Shown one piece after another: positions 7,710 to 15,910 of a stretch of 64,000 nt of DNA. The stretch is taken from the NCBI RefSeq assembly GCF_034120055.1, contig NZ_CP139368.1, positions 3,162,001 to 3,226,000 of the forward strand. Reading direction: 5' to 3'. This DNA is from Microbacterium rhizosphaerae. Lineage in GTDB: Bacteria > Actinomycetota > Actinomycetes > Actinomycetales > Microbacteriaceae. Made by a program: the position numbers and the translations under genes. Positions within the stretch are counted from its first letter, which is position 1. Every line of letters starts with the position of its first letter. The notes below the pieces were generated by a model, which was not told the DNA's origin, made no database searches, and worked only from the letters and a program-made list of their open reading frames with translations.

Positions 7710-9485
7710 CTATGCGAGCTGAGGCATACCGCCGGTCAGCGCGGCTAGCTGCGCCACGCCGATCGGTTCCTCCGAGAGCAGTGGGACGATCGCCAGGCGA
7801 TCCGCCAGTTCCCGCACGCGCTCGATCTGTGCGACCTCGTTGCGGGCGCGGGTGCGGAGAAACGCCGATCGGGGATGCGCCGCGGCGATCGAGCTGTTCA
7901 CGACCCATGCCCACGGGTGGATGCCTGCCCGCTCCAGATCCCCCTGTAGATCGGCGGCTTCGAGGACAGGCGTCGTCTCGGCGAGCGTGACGAGAATGAC
8001 CTTCGTCTGCGCCGGATCCTGCAGGCGCATCAGAGGCGTCGAGTACGCCATGTTCGCCGCTCCCATCTGGCGTGCGATCTCGCGATGATACGAGCCGGCT
8101 GCGTCCAGGAGGAGCAGCGTGTGACCGGTCGGCGCGGTATCCATGACGACGAACGTGCGTCTCGAGTCGTGAACTGCCCGCGAGAACTGCTGGAAGACCG
8201 CGACCTCCGCGGTGCACGGCGACATCAGATCCTCGGCCAGCGCCGCACGGCCCGGCTCGTCAAGGTCCCTGCCCTTCGTCGCCATGACATGGGAGCGGTA
8301 CTGCGCGAGCGCGCTGTCCGGGTCTATCCGCGCGACAGTGAGGCGGTCGACCGTCTCCCCGAGCGTGTCGGTGAGGTTGGCGGCCGGGTCGGTTGTGGTC
8401 AACAGCACCTCGTGGCCGCGTTCGGCCAAGGCGAGTGCGACGGCCGCAGCGATCGTCGTCTTGCCGACGCCGCCCTTGCCCATGCACATGACGAGCCCAT
8501 GTCCGTCGCTCTGGATCTGATCCACGAGCGCGACCAGGGGAGCATTCGGCAGGTCCGCGGGATCCACCGCAGCACGGGCTGCCGTGTCTGCGGGTTCCGG
8601 CGTGAAGAACGCGCGCAGCGCGTCGAGGTCGACCACATTCGCCGCCTTGAGCTCGAGCACGTCACGGGGAAGGTCGGCGATCGCCGCCGGTATCGCCGAC
8701 AGCGCCACGGCCTCCCGATGCCGCACGGCACGGGCGATGGGCTCCTCGCCGGCGATCTCCGGAAGCACGCCGTTGATCACGACGAAGCCGTCGGCGATTC
8801 CGATCGCCCTCAACTCGGAGTACGTGCGCTCGATCTCCTTGAGTGCCGAGGGCTGAGGCCGCGCAACCAGGATCAGCCGCGTGCGCGCGGGATCGGTGAG
8901 TGCATCGACCGCAGCGGAGTAGGTCGCGCGGTGTTTGTCAAGGCCGGCGAGCGGACCCAGACACGACGCATCCCCGCCGCCGGAGAGGAACTCGGTCCAC
9001 GCCCCCGGCAGCTGAAGCAGTCGGAGCGTGTGGCCGGTCGGAGCGGTATCGAAGATGATGTGGTCATAGCGCCCGTATGCGACGTCGTCGGTCAGGAGCT
9101 GGGTGAACTCATCGAAGGACGCGATCTCGGTCGTGCACGAGCCCGAGAGGCTTTCCGTGATCCCCGCGATCTCCGCTTCGGGCATGTGCCCCCGCAAGGG
9201 CCCGATGATGCGTTCCCGGTAGGCCTCGGCCGCTTGCTCAGGGTCGATCTCCAGAGCCGCGAGGCCGGGCACGGCAGCGATCTGCGTGACCCGGTTGCCG
9301 ATCGTCATGCCGAATACCTGGCCGAGATTGGATGCGGGATCCGTGCTCACCAGCAGTACACGGCGTTCGCGGGTCGCGAGGCGCACCGACGTGGCACACG
9401 CGACCGAGGTCTTGCCGACGCCGCCCTTGCCGGTGAAGAACAGGAATCGTGGTGCGCTCTCGAGGTACCTCATGGCTCCATCCAT
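7710..9485 (-). CDS. arsA: ArsA arsenite-stimulated ATPase
   Basis: A 591-residue two-half ATPase, the full length of ArsA. Each half has the deviant Walker A GKGGVGKT and the DTAPTGHTLRLL/DTAPTGHTLLLL signal motif. The three Cys known to bind As(III)/Sb(III) are visible in context (GSCTTEIASF, DASCLGPL, SPCTAEVAVF), so metal-triggered activation should be intact. Known ArsA drives the ArsB or Acr3 carrier. No such pump is in this window, so its partner is elsewhere or different. ATG 9485 is used; ATG 9473 (MRYLES) is possible. It is last in the minus-strand group after the flavoprotein and acetyltransferase genes. Confidence 0.95.
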   Translation of the reverse strand: MDGAMRYLESAPRFLFFTGKGGVGKTSVACATSVRLATRERRVLLVSTDPASNLGQVFGMTIGNRVTQIAAVPGLAALEIDPEQAAEAYRERIIGPLRGHMPEAEIAGITESLSGSCTTEIASFDEFTQLLTDDVAYGRYDHIIFDTAPTGHTLRLLQLPGAWTEFLSGGGDASCLGPLAGLDKHRATYSAAVDALTDPARTRLILVARPQPSALKEIERTYSELRAIGIADGFVVINGVLPEIAGEEPIARAVRHREAVALSAIPAAIADLPRDVLELKAANVVDLDALRAFFTPEPADTAARAAVDPADLPNAPLVALVDQIQSDGHGLVMCMGKGGVGKTTIAAAVALALAERGHEVLLTTTDPAANLTDTLGETVDRLTVARIDPDSALAQYRSHVMATKGRDLDEPGRAALAEDLMSPCTAEVAVFQQFSRAVHDSRRTFVVMDTAPTGHTLLLLDAAGSYHREIARQMGAANMAYSTPLMRLQDPAQTKVILVTLAETTPVLEAADLQGDLERAGIHPWAWVVNSSIAAAHPRSAFLRTRARNEVAQIERVRELADRLAIVPLLSEEPIGVAQLAALTGGMPQLA

Positions 9486-9557
9486 CTTCGTGGCCCCGCT
9501 CCCGACAAGTCGGGTCGAAGGTCCCTCAGCCGACGTGTCGTGGACGATGCCCTCCTC

Positions 9558-10070
9558 TCAGTCGATGCCGTTCCGAATGCTGCGGCGCTCGATGAGCACG
9601 GTGTCACGCCACCGCCCGGCGTGTGGTCCGACGCCGGAGCGGGCGATCCGCTCGCGTCGCCCGATGACCCGGAATCCTGCGGACTGGTGGAGCCGCAGGC
9701 TCGCGGCGTTCTCGGGGAAGACGCTCGACTGGACCGTCCAGACACCGGCCTCGTCCGCTTCCGCGATGAAGGCCTCCAGCAGAAGTCTCCCCACTCCCTC
9801 GCCGCGGGCAGACCGCGCCACATACACCGAATGCTCGACGACGCCTCGGTACGCGGGCCGGCTCGACACGGGCGATGCCGCGGCCCAACCCACGACGGCA
9901 TCCGCTTCGTCGACTGCGACCAGGCGAAGATTCCGGACCTTGCCGGCATCGAAGGCCTCCCAGGTCGGGGTGGCGACCTCGAAGGTCGCCTCCCCGTCCT
10001 CGATGCCCTGGGCGTAGATCGCCTCGACCTCCGGCCAATCTGCCGGCGCCAGAGGGCGGACCGTGATCAC
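9558..10070 (-). CDS. ArsN-like GNAT N-acetyltransferase (phosphinothricin/arsinothricin type)
   Basis: A 170-residue GNAT enzyme of the phosphinothricin acetyltransferase group. Seen: ITVRPLAPADWPEVEAIY at the start, a VEHSVYV strand, the acetyl-CoA loop RGEGVGRLLLEAF, and the SVFPENAASLRLHQSAGF block typical of PAT/ArsN. GTG 10070 is chosen because it overlaps the upstream stop as GTGA; a longer reading frame to 10313 runs antisense inside the neighbouring gene. Known: ArsN1 enzymes in ars operons acetylate the arsenical antibiotic arsinothricin. The operon position supports that, but phosphinothricin or another amine is possible. Confidence 0.85.
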   Translation of the reverse strand: MITVRPLAPADWPEVEAIYAQGIEDGEATFEVATPTWEAFDAGKVRNLRLVAVDEADAVVGWAAASPVSSRPAYRGVVEHSVYVARSARGEGVGRLLLEAFIAEADEAGVWTVQSSVFPENAASLRLHQSAGFRVIGRRERIARSGVGPHAGRWRDTVLIERRSIRNGID

Positions 10071-11380
10071 GAGCAGCAGCCCGAGCCGCCGCCCACGTTC
10101 GTCGAGCACACCCCTGTCGCGGGCAGAACGAGCTCCACGTTCGACGCCGATGCCACGTCCCCCGCGAGCCATGCGGTCACGGAACGAACCTGCTCGTATC
10201 CAGTGGCGAGCAGGAATGTCGGCGCGCGACCGTAGGACTTCATGCCGACGATGAAGAACCCGTGCTCGGGGTGGGTCAGTTCGCGGAAGCCGTGGGGCTC
10301 CACGGTCCCGCACGAGTGGACGTTCGGGTCGATCAGCGGTGCGAGTCGCCTGGGTGCTTCGACGATGTCGTCCAGGTCGATCCGGACCTCGCGCAGCATG
10401 TCCAGGTCGGGTCGGAACCCGGTCGCGTTCACGATGACATCGGTGGCGTGTGTGACGTCCTCCTCGCCGCGGTGGCCGACCAGCTCCGCCCGGTCATCGA
10501 CACGCCGAGCACGGATGATCTCGAAACCGTCGACGACGTCGATGCGTCCATCGGCGACGGCGCGTTCGACCCGTCCACCCAGAGCTGCACGGTCGGCGAG
10601 CTCATCGTCTGCCGACGACGACACGCGCACGGCCTTCGCGTTCCGGATGAGCCAGGTGACGGTGGTGCCCGGTTCCTGCCGCGCCAGCTCGGCAAGGCCC
10701 AACAGGGTGTTGGCTGCGGAGTGTCCAGCGCCGACGACGGTGGTGTGCCGGCCCGCGAACCGTGCGCGATCACGGCCGAGGACGTCGGGCAGCGCGTGCG
10801 TGACGACATCCGCGATCTCGTCGAATCCCCGCAAACCGAGCCCGTTCGAGGAGAGGGAGTTGGGCGACAGATAGGTTCCGGATGCGTCGATCACAGCCCG
10901 GGCGCTCAACTCTTCGACGGCACCGCCCTCACGCGTACGCAGCACGAATGGTGTCGCCGCCCGCCCGCGGGAACGAGTCCGGTCCATCCCCTCCCGCGCA
11001 ACCCCGATGACGTCGACGCCAAGCCGGATCCGCGATGCGATCGGGGCGAGTTGCGCCAGCGGCAGCACGTAACGATCCACGAGTTCGGCCCCGGTCGGCG
11101 CGCGCTCGGGATCGGGCAACTCCCATCCGGTGGCTTCCAGCAGCCGACGAGACGCCGGGTCGACCAGATGCTTCCACGGCGAGAACAGCCGGGTGTGGCC
11201 CCACGCGCGCACGCTCGCCGCCACCGCCTCCCCCGCCTCGAGCACGATGAAGTCGATGCCTCGCTCCGCAAGGTTCGCCGCCGCCGCGAGCCCGATCGGC
11301 CCGGCGCCGATGATCGCGACCGGCAGGGTCTGCAGGCGGTCGCCGGCGGCGACACGCGGGGTGAGGTCGAGCAGGGTCAT
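10067..11380 (-). CDS. ArsO-like flavin-dependent monooxygenase/oxidoreductase with Cys-rich tail
   Basis: A 437-residue flavoprotein. Seen: FAD motif AIIGAGPIGLAAAANLAE near the N-terminus, an NAD(P)-binding motif (TTVVGAGHSAANTLLGL), and the ATG-like NATGFRPDLDML near the C-terminus. The last residues are GVCSTNVGGGSGCCS, a flexible glycine tail with a vicinal Cys pair. Known: ArsO proteins are putative flavin monooxygenases of ars operons. ATG 11380 is preferred because GGAGG sits six bases before it; ATG 11392 is inside that ribosome site. It heads a minus-strand operon with arsN-like and arsA, divergent from arsR. The terminal Cys pair may bind As(III) (inference). Confidence 0.8.
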   Translation of the reverse strand: MTLLDLTPRVAAGDRLQTLPVAIIGAGPIGLAAAANLAERGIDFIVLEAGEAVAASVRAWGHTRLFSPWKHLVDPASRRLLEATGWELPDPERAPTGAELVDRYVLPLAQLAPIASRIRLGVDVIGVAREGMDRTRSRGRAATPFVLRTREGGAVEELSARAVIDASGTYLSPNSLSSNGLGLRGFDEIADVVTHALPDVLGRDRARFAGRHTTVVGAGHSAANTLLGLAELARQEPGTTVTWLIRNAKAVRVSSSADDELADRAALGGRVERAVADGRIDVVDGFEIIRARRVDDRAELVGHRGEEDVTHATDVIVNATGFRPDLDMLREVRIDLDDIVEAPRRLAPLIDPNVHSCGTVEPHGFRELTHPEHGFFIVGMKSYGRAPTFLLATGYEQVRSVTAWLAGDVASASNVELVLPATGVCSTNVGGGSGCCS

Positions 11381-11394
11381 GGCGTCCTCCATAT

Positions 11395-11410
11395 ATCGAT
11401 GATCTTCGAT
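11395..11410. promoter_or_regulatory. Palindromic operator ATCGA-N6-TCGAT, copy 1
   Basis: ATCGA, six bases, TCGAT, located 15 bases upstream of the flavoprotein start at 11380. An identical half-site pair with the same six-base spacing occurs 51 bases away next to arsR. Matching palindromes on both sides of a divergent ars promoter strongly suggest ArsR binding sites (inference). Confidence 0.65.
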
Positions 11411-11445
11411 GCAGCAGTCTTCCCCACGTATCGAAGGTTGTCAAT

Positions 11446-11461
11446 ATCGACTATTATCGAT
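11446..11461. promoter_or_regulatory. Palindromic operator ATCGA-N6-TCGAT, copy 2, with arsR promoter
   Basis: ATCGA-CTATTA-TCGAT ends three bases before the arsR ATG. It contains TATTAT (11452-11457), a near-consensus -10 box six bases before the ATG, with no Shine-Dalgarno sequence. A repressor here would cover the -10 box and the transcription start, giving autoregulation of a leaderless mRNA. Confidence 0.65.
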
Positions 11462-11463
11462 GC

Positions 11464-11808
11464 ATGATCCCGATCGAGGTGACGGATGCGCCCGCGACCT
11501 GCTGCGCGCCACTCGTCCGCGAGACGCTGTCTGCACAGGATGCCGAGCGCCTCGCGCACACGATGAAAGCCCTCGCCGACCCCACCCGCCTCCGGCTGCT
11601 GTCCATCGTGGCTGCCTCCGACGGAGCCGAAGCCTGCGTGTGCGATCTCATCGAACCGGTCGGCCTGAGCCAGCCCACCGTCTCACACCACTTGAAAGTG
11701 CTGACCGAAGCCGGCTTCCTCACCCGCAGCAAGCGCGGCACATGGGCTTACTACGCTCTCGTTCCGGGCGCCTTGGACCAGATCTCGGGCGTGCTCGTCG
11801 CGGCGTGA
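11464..11808 (+). CDS. arsR: ArsR-family arsenic-responsive repressor
   Basis: A 114-residue ArsR/SmtB winged-helix repressor. Seen: MKALADPTRLRLLSIV, the recognition helix SQPTVSHHLKVL, wing KRGTWAYYAL. Cys residues sit at TCCAPL (N-terminus) and ACVCDL (helix alpha-3, the classic CVC metal site of E. coli ArsR). It is divergent from the flavoprotein-arsN-arsA operon with matching palindromes near both starts, so it probably represses both directions and lets go on As(III)/Sb(III). The mRNA is likely leaderless. Confidence 0.94.
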   Translation: MIPIEVTDAPATCCAPLVRETLSAQDAERLAHTMKALADPTRLRLLSIVAASDGAEACVCDLIEPVGLSQPTVSHHLKVLTEAGFLTRSKRGTWAYYALVPGALDQISGVLVAA

Positions 11809-12054
11809 GTACGATTCGGCAGCTGAATTGCGGCCGTCGAGCCAACCCCCGGGCGAAGCGGTGCGCACCAGTTGGTCCCGTAGGGAGGACGAGCACTCCG
11901 ACCTCGACGCGGCACTCCTCCCTCGCGTCAACCACGTGCTTCTGAACCACTTCCGCGCAGGCCGACAGCTACGGATCGGCACTCGCCGTCTTCCACTGAG
12001 GGTCTCCGCGCGCGTTCGCGACATCACCACGACCCTTGTACGTACTATCGACAG

Positions 12055-12798
12055 ATGGATGACGACGACGCCTCGGAGCCGGTCGACGGCACAGCCCCCG
12101 CGCCGGTGAAGATCGCCCGCCTGTGGTGGGTGGTCTCAGCGGCGGCCGCGCTGCTGCTCGTCGTCCTGCTCGGCGCGGTGATCGTCTATCGCCAGGCGGA
12201 CAAGCCGTTCGGCTTCGAGGTGGAGTGGATGGGCGAACTGGTCGAGGCTCGCGCGCCGGTGTTCACGGCCCCCGCGCTCGTCTTGAACTGGATCGGCGGG
12301 GGCATCGGCGGGGTCGCGATCGTTCCGCTCGTCATCATCGGCGGCCTGCTCATCTGGCGAAGGCCGTGGGCGGCGCTTTATTTCGTCTGTGCCACGATCG
12401 CGAGCGGGCTGGTCGTCCTCGTCATAAAGAACCTCGTCGGTCGTCCGCGTCCGACCGACATCCTCGTCACGGCCGACGTCGGCTCGTTCCCGTCCGGCCA
12501 CAGCGCGAATGCGGCGCTCATCGCCACGACGTTGGGAATCATCTTCTGGCGAAGGTGGGTATGGATCGTGGGAGCCGCGTACACACTGCTGATGATGCTG
12601 AGCCGCACCTACCTCGGAGCGCATTGGATATCCGACACCATCGGCGGGATGCTCGTCGGAGTCGGCCTTGCCGTGATCATCTGGGCCCCGTTCGCGTTCG
12701 TGCTCTATCGCGAGCGCCGCAAACCACATCCACCGATCTGGGTGAAGGTCGAGACCCCAGCCGTGGCGAGCGATCAGTCGGGAGAAAGCTCGCTCTGA
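12055..12798 (+). CDS. PAP2-family membrane phosphatase
   Basis: A 247-residue membrane phosphatase of the PAP2/undecaprenyl- or phosphatidate-phosphatase type. All three signature motifs are seen: KNLVGRPRP, SFPSGHSANA and SRTYLGAHWISD, holding the catalytic His pair. There are five or six hydrophobic helices and an acidic N-terminus. A TACTAT box lies six bases before the ATG with no ribosome site, so the mRNA is probably leaderless. The stretch 11809-12054 before it shows no convincing gene. The lipid substrate cannot be told from sequence. Confidence 0.9.
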   Translation: MDDDDASEPVDGTAPAPVKIARLWWVVSAAAALLLVVLLGAVIVYRQADKPFGFEVEWMGELVEARAPVFTAPALVLNWIGGGIGGVAIVPLVIIGGLLIWRRPWAALYFVCATIASGLVVLVIKNLVGRPRPTDILVTADVGSFPSGHSANAALIATTLGIIFWRRWVWIVGAAYTLLMMLSRTYLGAHWISDTIGGMLVGVGLAVIIWAPFAFVLYRERRKPHPPIWVKVETPAVASDQSGESSL

Positions 12799-12862
12799 CC
12801 GGTCGTCCCGGGCCCGCGCACAGCGCAGGAGTATGCGGCGGGTGGGCCCGCCCAGTCGCCTG

Positions 12863-13009
12863 CTAGCGCTTCTTGACGCTGGAGACGGCGTCGCTGTTCT
12901 CCACCCGATTGCGCGCCGCCCGCTTGTCTGCCTTCGCGGTGCGCTTCTCCTTGAGGGTCTTGGCCGGCGCAGTCTTGCCGCTCTCTTTCCGCGTGGACTT
13001 CTCGCCCAT
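12863..13009 (-). CDS. Small Lys-rich basic protein
   Basis: A 48-residue, strongly basic protein (MGEKSTRKESGKTAPAKT at the start, ending SSVKKR). ATG 13009 is chosen because AAAGGAG lies seven bases upstream, an unusually strong site for this window. Similar short Lys/Ala-rich proteins occur in many Microbacteriaceae and Arthrobacter; their function is unknown. It looks disordered and might bind nucleic acid. It stands alone, convergent with the PAP2 gene. Confidence 0.7.
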   Translation of the reverse strand: MGEKSTRKESGKTAPAKTLKEKRTAKADKRAARNRVENSDAVSSVKKR

Positions 13010-13353
13010 GGTCGTGCTCCTTTGAGAGCCACGGTGACCCTGTATGGCTGACGCTACACGCCGTGCACGCCTTGGGGTTCCTCCCAGGCCCGGAATTCCC
13101 TGTCGAGAGTCTGATCGGATGCTCGCCGGCGAACAGACTGACACGGTCGAGGGCGCGCGTTGGGGATCGTGACGAAGCCGGAGGGCGTGGTCGCACACGG
13201 GTGTTGCACGGCCTTGTGTCGGAGAGTTGGCACCCAACATTCAGCCTGCGGCATGTACGACGGCGTAGCGTGAGGAGTAGCGATCGGCACCTGCCTTTGG
13301 CTTCACATCAGTCTCCCGTCGGGTGACTGGCCGAATGCAAGGGCGCTGATCAC
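13010..13353. other. Intergenic region between small basic gene and desaturase
   Basis: 344 bases with no supported gene. It must hold the divergent promoters for the small basic gene and the desaturase. I see no clear -35/-10 pair, palindrome or terminator. Short overlapping reading frames here have no ribosome sites and no recognisable sequence. Confidence 0.5.
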
Positions 13354-14460
13354 ATGTCTCTAGCCGCAGTCGCATCTCCGACCCTCGGGCCGATCCGACA
13401 GACGTATGCTCGAGCCGAGGACTTCCCGCCGATCACGCGCGCGTACACCCACGTGTCCGAGGTTGTGCGCGAGACCGGTCTCCTGCGCCGCGCGCCCTGG
13501 TTCTACCTCCTTGTCGGTGCGGCCATCGCCGTGGCGTTCGGTGGAGCGATCACGGGTTTCATCCTTCTCGGCGACAGCTGGTTCCAGCTGCTGATCGCCG
13601 GCGCGCTCGGCATCCTGTTCACGCAGGTCGCCTTCCTCTCCCACGAGGCGGCGCACCGGCAGATCCTTTCCACGGGGCCCGCGAACGACCGCCTCGCGCG
13701 AGTGCTCGGCGCGGTCGTCGGCATGAGCTACTCGTGGTGGGACTCGAAGCACAGCCGCCACCACGCGAACCCGAACCGCGTCAGCAAGGACCCCGACATC
13801 GAGGTCGACACCATCTCCTTCCTCGAGGAGGATGCCGTGCAGGCCCGCGGACTGCGCCGACTCATCACCCGCAAACAGGGATGGCTGTTCTTTCCGCTGC
13901 TGACGTTCGAGGGCTTCAACCTCTACTTCCTCAGCTTCCGGCACCTGTCCTCTCGCGGACCGGTCAAGGGCCGGTGGACCGAGATCGGCATGCTGACGCT
14001 GCGATTCGCACTCGTTCTGACGCCGGTGTTCCTCTTCCTCCCGCTCGGGATGGCTTTCGCCTTCGTCGGCGTCATGACAGCCGTGTTCGGCGTGTACATG
14101 GGCGCGTCTTTCGCCCCCAACCACAAGGGCATGCCGATCATCGCCGCCGACGCGAAGCTCGACTTCTTCTCCAAGCAGGTGCGCACGTCGCGCAACATCC
14201 GCGGCGGATGGTGGGCCACCTGGCTGATGGGCGGCCTGAACTACCAGGTCGAGCACCACCTCTTCCCCAGCATGGCCCGCCCGCACCTCGCCAAGGCCCG
14301 CGAGATCGTCCGCGACTACTGCCTCAGCAACGACGTGCCTTACACCGAGACGTCGCTCGTGCGCTCATACGCCATCGTCATCGACTACCTCAACCGCGTC
14401 GGGCTCGCCGCGCGCGACCCCTTCGACTGCCCCCTCGCCAGCCAGTACCGGCGCGTGTAA
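13354..14460 (+). CDS. Membrane fatty acid desaturase
   Basis: A 368-residue acyl desaturase of the FA_desaturase family (DesA3/linoleoyl-desaturase-like). Seen: the three His boxes that hold the di-iron site, HEAAH at about residue 97, SKHSRHHANPN at about 128, and QVEHHLFP at about 308, with four hydrophobic helices between. These enzymes put double bonds into membrane acyl chains using O2 and a ferredoxin-type donor. No such donor is adjacent. It stands alone, 47 bases before the next operon. No ribosome site is evident before ATG 13354. Confidence 0.92.
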   Translation: MSLAAVASPTLGPIRQTYARAEDFPPITRAYTHVSEVVRETGLLRRAPWFYLLVGAAIAVAFGGAITGFILLGDSWFQLLIAGALGILFTQVAFLSHEAAHRQILSTGPANDRLARVLGAVVGMSYSWWDSKHSRHHANPNRVSKDPDIEVDTISFLEEDAVQARGLRRLITRKQGWLFFPLLTFEGFNLYFLSFRHLSSRGPVKGRWTEIGMLTLRFALVLTPVFLFLPLGMAFAFVGVMTAVFGVYMGASFAPNHKGMPIIAADAKLDFFSKQVRTSRNIRGGWWATWLMGGLNYQVEHHLFPSMARPHLAKAREIVRDYCLSNDVPYTETSLVRSYAIVIDYLNRVGLAARDPFDCPLASQYRRV

Positions 14461-14495
14461 GCGCGCCGCGCACGGGACGAGGTCTCGGCGCGCGG

Positions 14496-14521
14496 TATTA
14501 TCTGCGTATGACTGCAGATAA
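14496..14521 (+). promoter_or_regulatory. Promoter and palindromic operator at the smtB-like start
   Basis: TTATCTGC (14498-14505) and GCAGATAA (14514-14521) are a perfect 8-base inverted repeat with an 8-base spacer that contains the ATG at 14508. TATTAT (14496-14501) is a near-consensus -10 box six bases before the ATG. Operator, promoter and start codon therefore overlap, which fits an autoregulated leaderless mRNA of an SmtB-type repressor. Confidence 0.75.
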
Positions 14522-14873
14522 GCAGGGATGCGGGTACGCGACCGACAGCCCGTACGTCGAATTGGCGGTGGAGATCTTCGCGATGCTCGCCGACGCCACA
14601 CGCGTGCGCATCATCCTCGCCCTCAAGGACTCCGGCGAGCTGTCGGTGAACCACCTCGCCGACATCGTCGACAAGTCGCCGGCGGCCGTGTCCCAGCATC
14701 TGGCGAAGCTGCGCCTCGCCCGCATCGTCTCCACCCGTCAGGAAGGCCAGCGCGTGTTCTACCGCCTCGAGAACGAGCATGCATCGCGCCTGGTCGCCGA
14801 CGCGATCTCCCAGGCCGAGCACTCGCTCGGCGGGACGCCCCGCCACCACCACACGGATCGGGAGCCGGTATGA
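14508..14873 (+). CDS. ArsR/SmtB-family metal-responsive repressor
   Basis: A 121-residue winged-helix metal sensor (NmtR/CzrA-like). Seen: EIFAMLADATRVRIILAL, recognition helix SPAAVSQHLAKL, wing RQEGQRVFYRL, and a His-rich C-terminus (HASRLV ... PRHHHTD) as in Zn/Ni/Co sensors using the alpha-5 site. Its stop overlaps the ATG of a CDF metal exporter (ATGA), so it most likely represses its own operon until excess Zn, Co or Ni binds. A perfect palindrome lies on its start codon. The metal cannot be fixed from sequence. Confidence 0.92.
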   Translation: MTADKQGCGYATDSPYVELAVEIFAMLADATRVRIILALKDSGELSVNHLADIVDKSPAAVSQHLAKLRLARIVSTRQEGQRVFYRLENEHASRLVADAISQAEHSLGGTPRHHHTDREPV

Positions 14874-15910
14874 GCCGCATCCACGATCACGACGTGCACC
14901 ACGACCACGAGCACGGCGGGCACGAGCACGCCGGGCACGACCACGAGCACGGCGGGCACGACCACGAGCATCCGACCGGCGTCAGGGGATTCCTGTACAG
15001 CCTGTTCGTCCCCCACACCCACGACGCGGCCGACGCGATCGACGATGCGATGGAGGCGAGCCGGGCCGGCATCCGCGCTCTGATCGTCAGCTTCGCCGTC
15101 CTGCTGGTCACGACCATCCTGCAGGCGGTCGTGTTCTTCGTCAGCGGCTCGGTCGCCCTGCTGGCCGACACGATCCACAACTTCTCCGACGCGCTGACCG
15201 CCGTGCCCCTGTGGGTCGCGTTCGTCCTCGGACGCCGTGCAGCGACCCGCCGCTACACCTACGGGTTCGGCCGTGCGGAGGACCTCGCCGGTCTGTTCAT
15301 CGTCGCGGTCGTCGCGCTCTCGGCCATCGTGGCGGCCTGGCAGTCCATCGATCGCCTCCTGCATCCGCAGCCGCTGCACAACGTCGGATGGGTCATCGCC
15401 GCGGGCGTCATCGGGTTCGCGGGCAACGAGGCTGTCGCGATCTACCGCATCCGCGTCGGTCGCCGGATCGGCTCGGCCGCCCTCGTCGCCGACGGCGTGC
15501 ACGCGCGCACCGACGGCTTCACGTCGCTGGCCGTCGTCATCGGCGGGATCGGTGTGCTGCTCGGCTTCCCGCTCGCCGATCCCCTCATCGGCCTCGTCAT
15601 CTCCGCGACGATCTTCGTGCTGCTGATCGGCACGGTCCGCTCGATCGGCCGGCGCCTGATGGACGGCATCGAGCCCGACCTTCTCGGGCGGGTCGAGCAC
15701 GCTCTGGAGCACGTCGACGGCGTCCAGCGCGTCGAGCGCGTGCGCCTGCGATGGATCGGCCATCGCCTCGAGGGCGACGCCCTGGTCATCTCGCCGGGCG
15801 ACGCGAGCCGCATCGCGGTCGAGGCCGAGCAGAGCGTGCGCGGGCACGTCAAGAACATCGACGAGTTCCTCGTAGGCGTGCGTCGCGACGCCGACTCACC
15901 GGCAGCGTGA
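14870..15910 (+). CDS. Cation diffusion facilitator (CDF) metal exporter
   Basis: A 346-residue CDF transporter. Residues 1-37 are packed with His (HDHDVHHDHEHGGHEHAGHD and on), a metal-binding tail seen in ZitB/CzcD-like exporters. Then six helices with the HxxxD metal sites: LLADTIHNFSDA in helix 2 and VADGVHARTDG in helix 5, followed by a C-terminal cytoplasmic domain. It should export Zn, Co or similar divalent metals by proton exchange. It starts within the repressor stop and ends on the start of a second transporter-like gene, forming a three-gene operon. Confidence 0.94.
   Translation: MSRIHDHDVHHDHEHGGHEHAGHDHEHGGHDHEHPTGVRGFLYSLFVPHTHDAADAIDDAMEASRAGIRALIVSFAVLLVTTILQAVVFFVSGSVALLADTIHNFSDALTAVPLWVAFVLGRRAATRRYTYGFGRAEDLAGLFIVAVVALSAIVAAWQSIDRLLHPQPLHNVGWVIAAGVIGFAGNEAVAIYRIRVGRRIGSAALVADGVHARTDGFTSLAVVIGGIGVLLGFPLADPLIGLVISATIFVLLIGTVRSIGRRLMDGIEPDLLGRVEHALEHVDGVQRVERVRLRWIGHRLEGDALVISPGDASRIAVEAEQSVRGHVKNIDEFLVGVRRDADSPAA

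Noticed and set aside
8085..10235. 716-residue plus-strand reading frame
   Set aside because: It is antisense to arsA and the ArsN-like gene, with no recognisable motif and no ribosome site.
10071..10313. N-terminal extension of the ArsN-like protein
   Set aside because: Arg-rich and unlike any GNAT; the GTG at 10070 in a GTGA overlap fits the family start.
11828..12109. 93-residue frame upstream of the PAP2 gene
   Set aside because: It overlaps the PAP2 start, has no ribosome site and no family resemblance; the -10 box of the PAP2 gene lies inside it.
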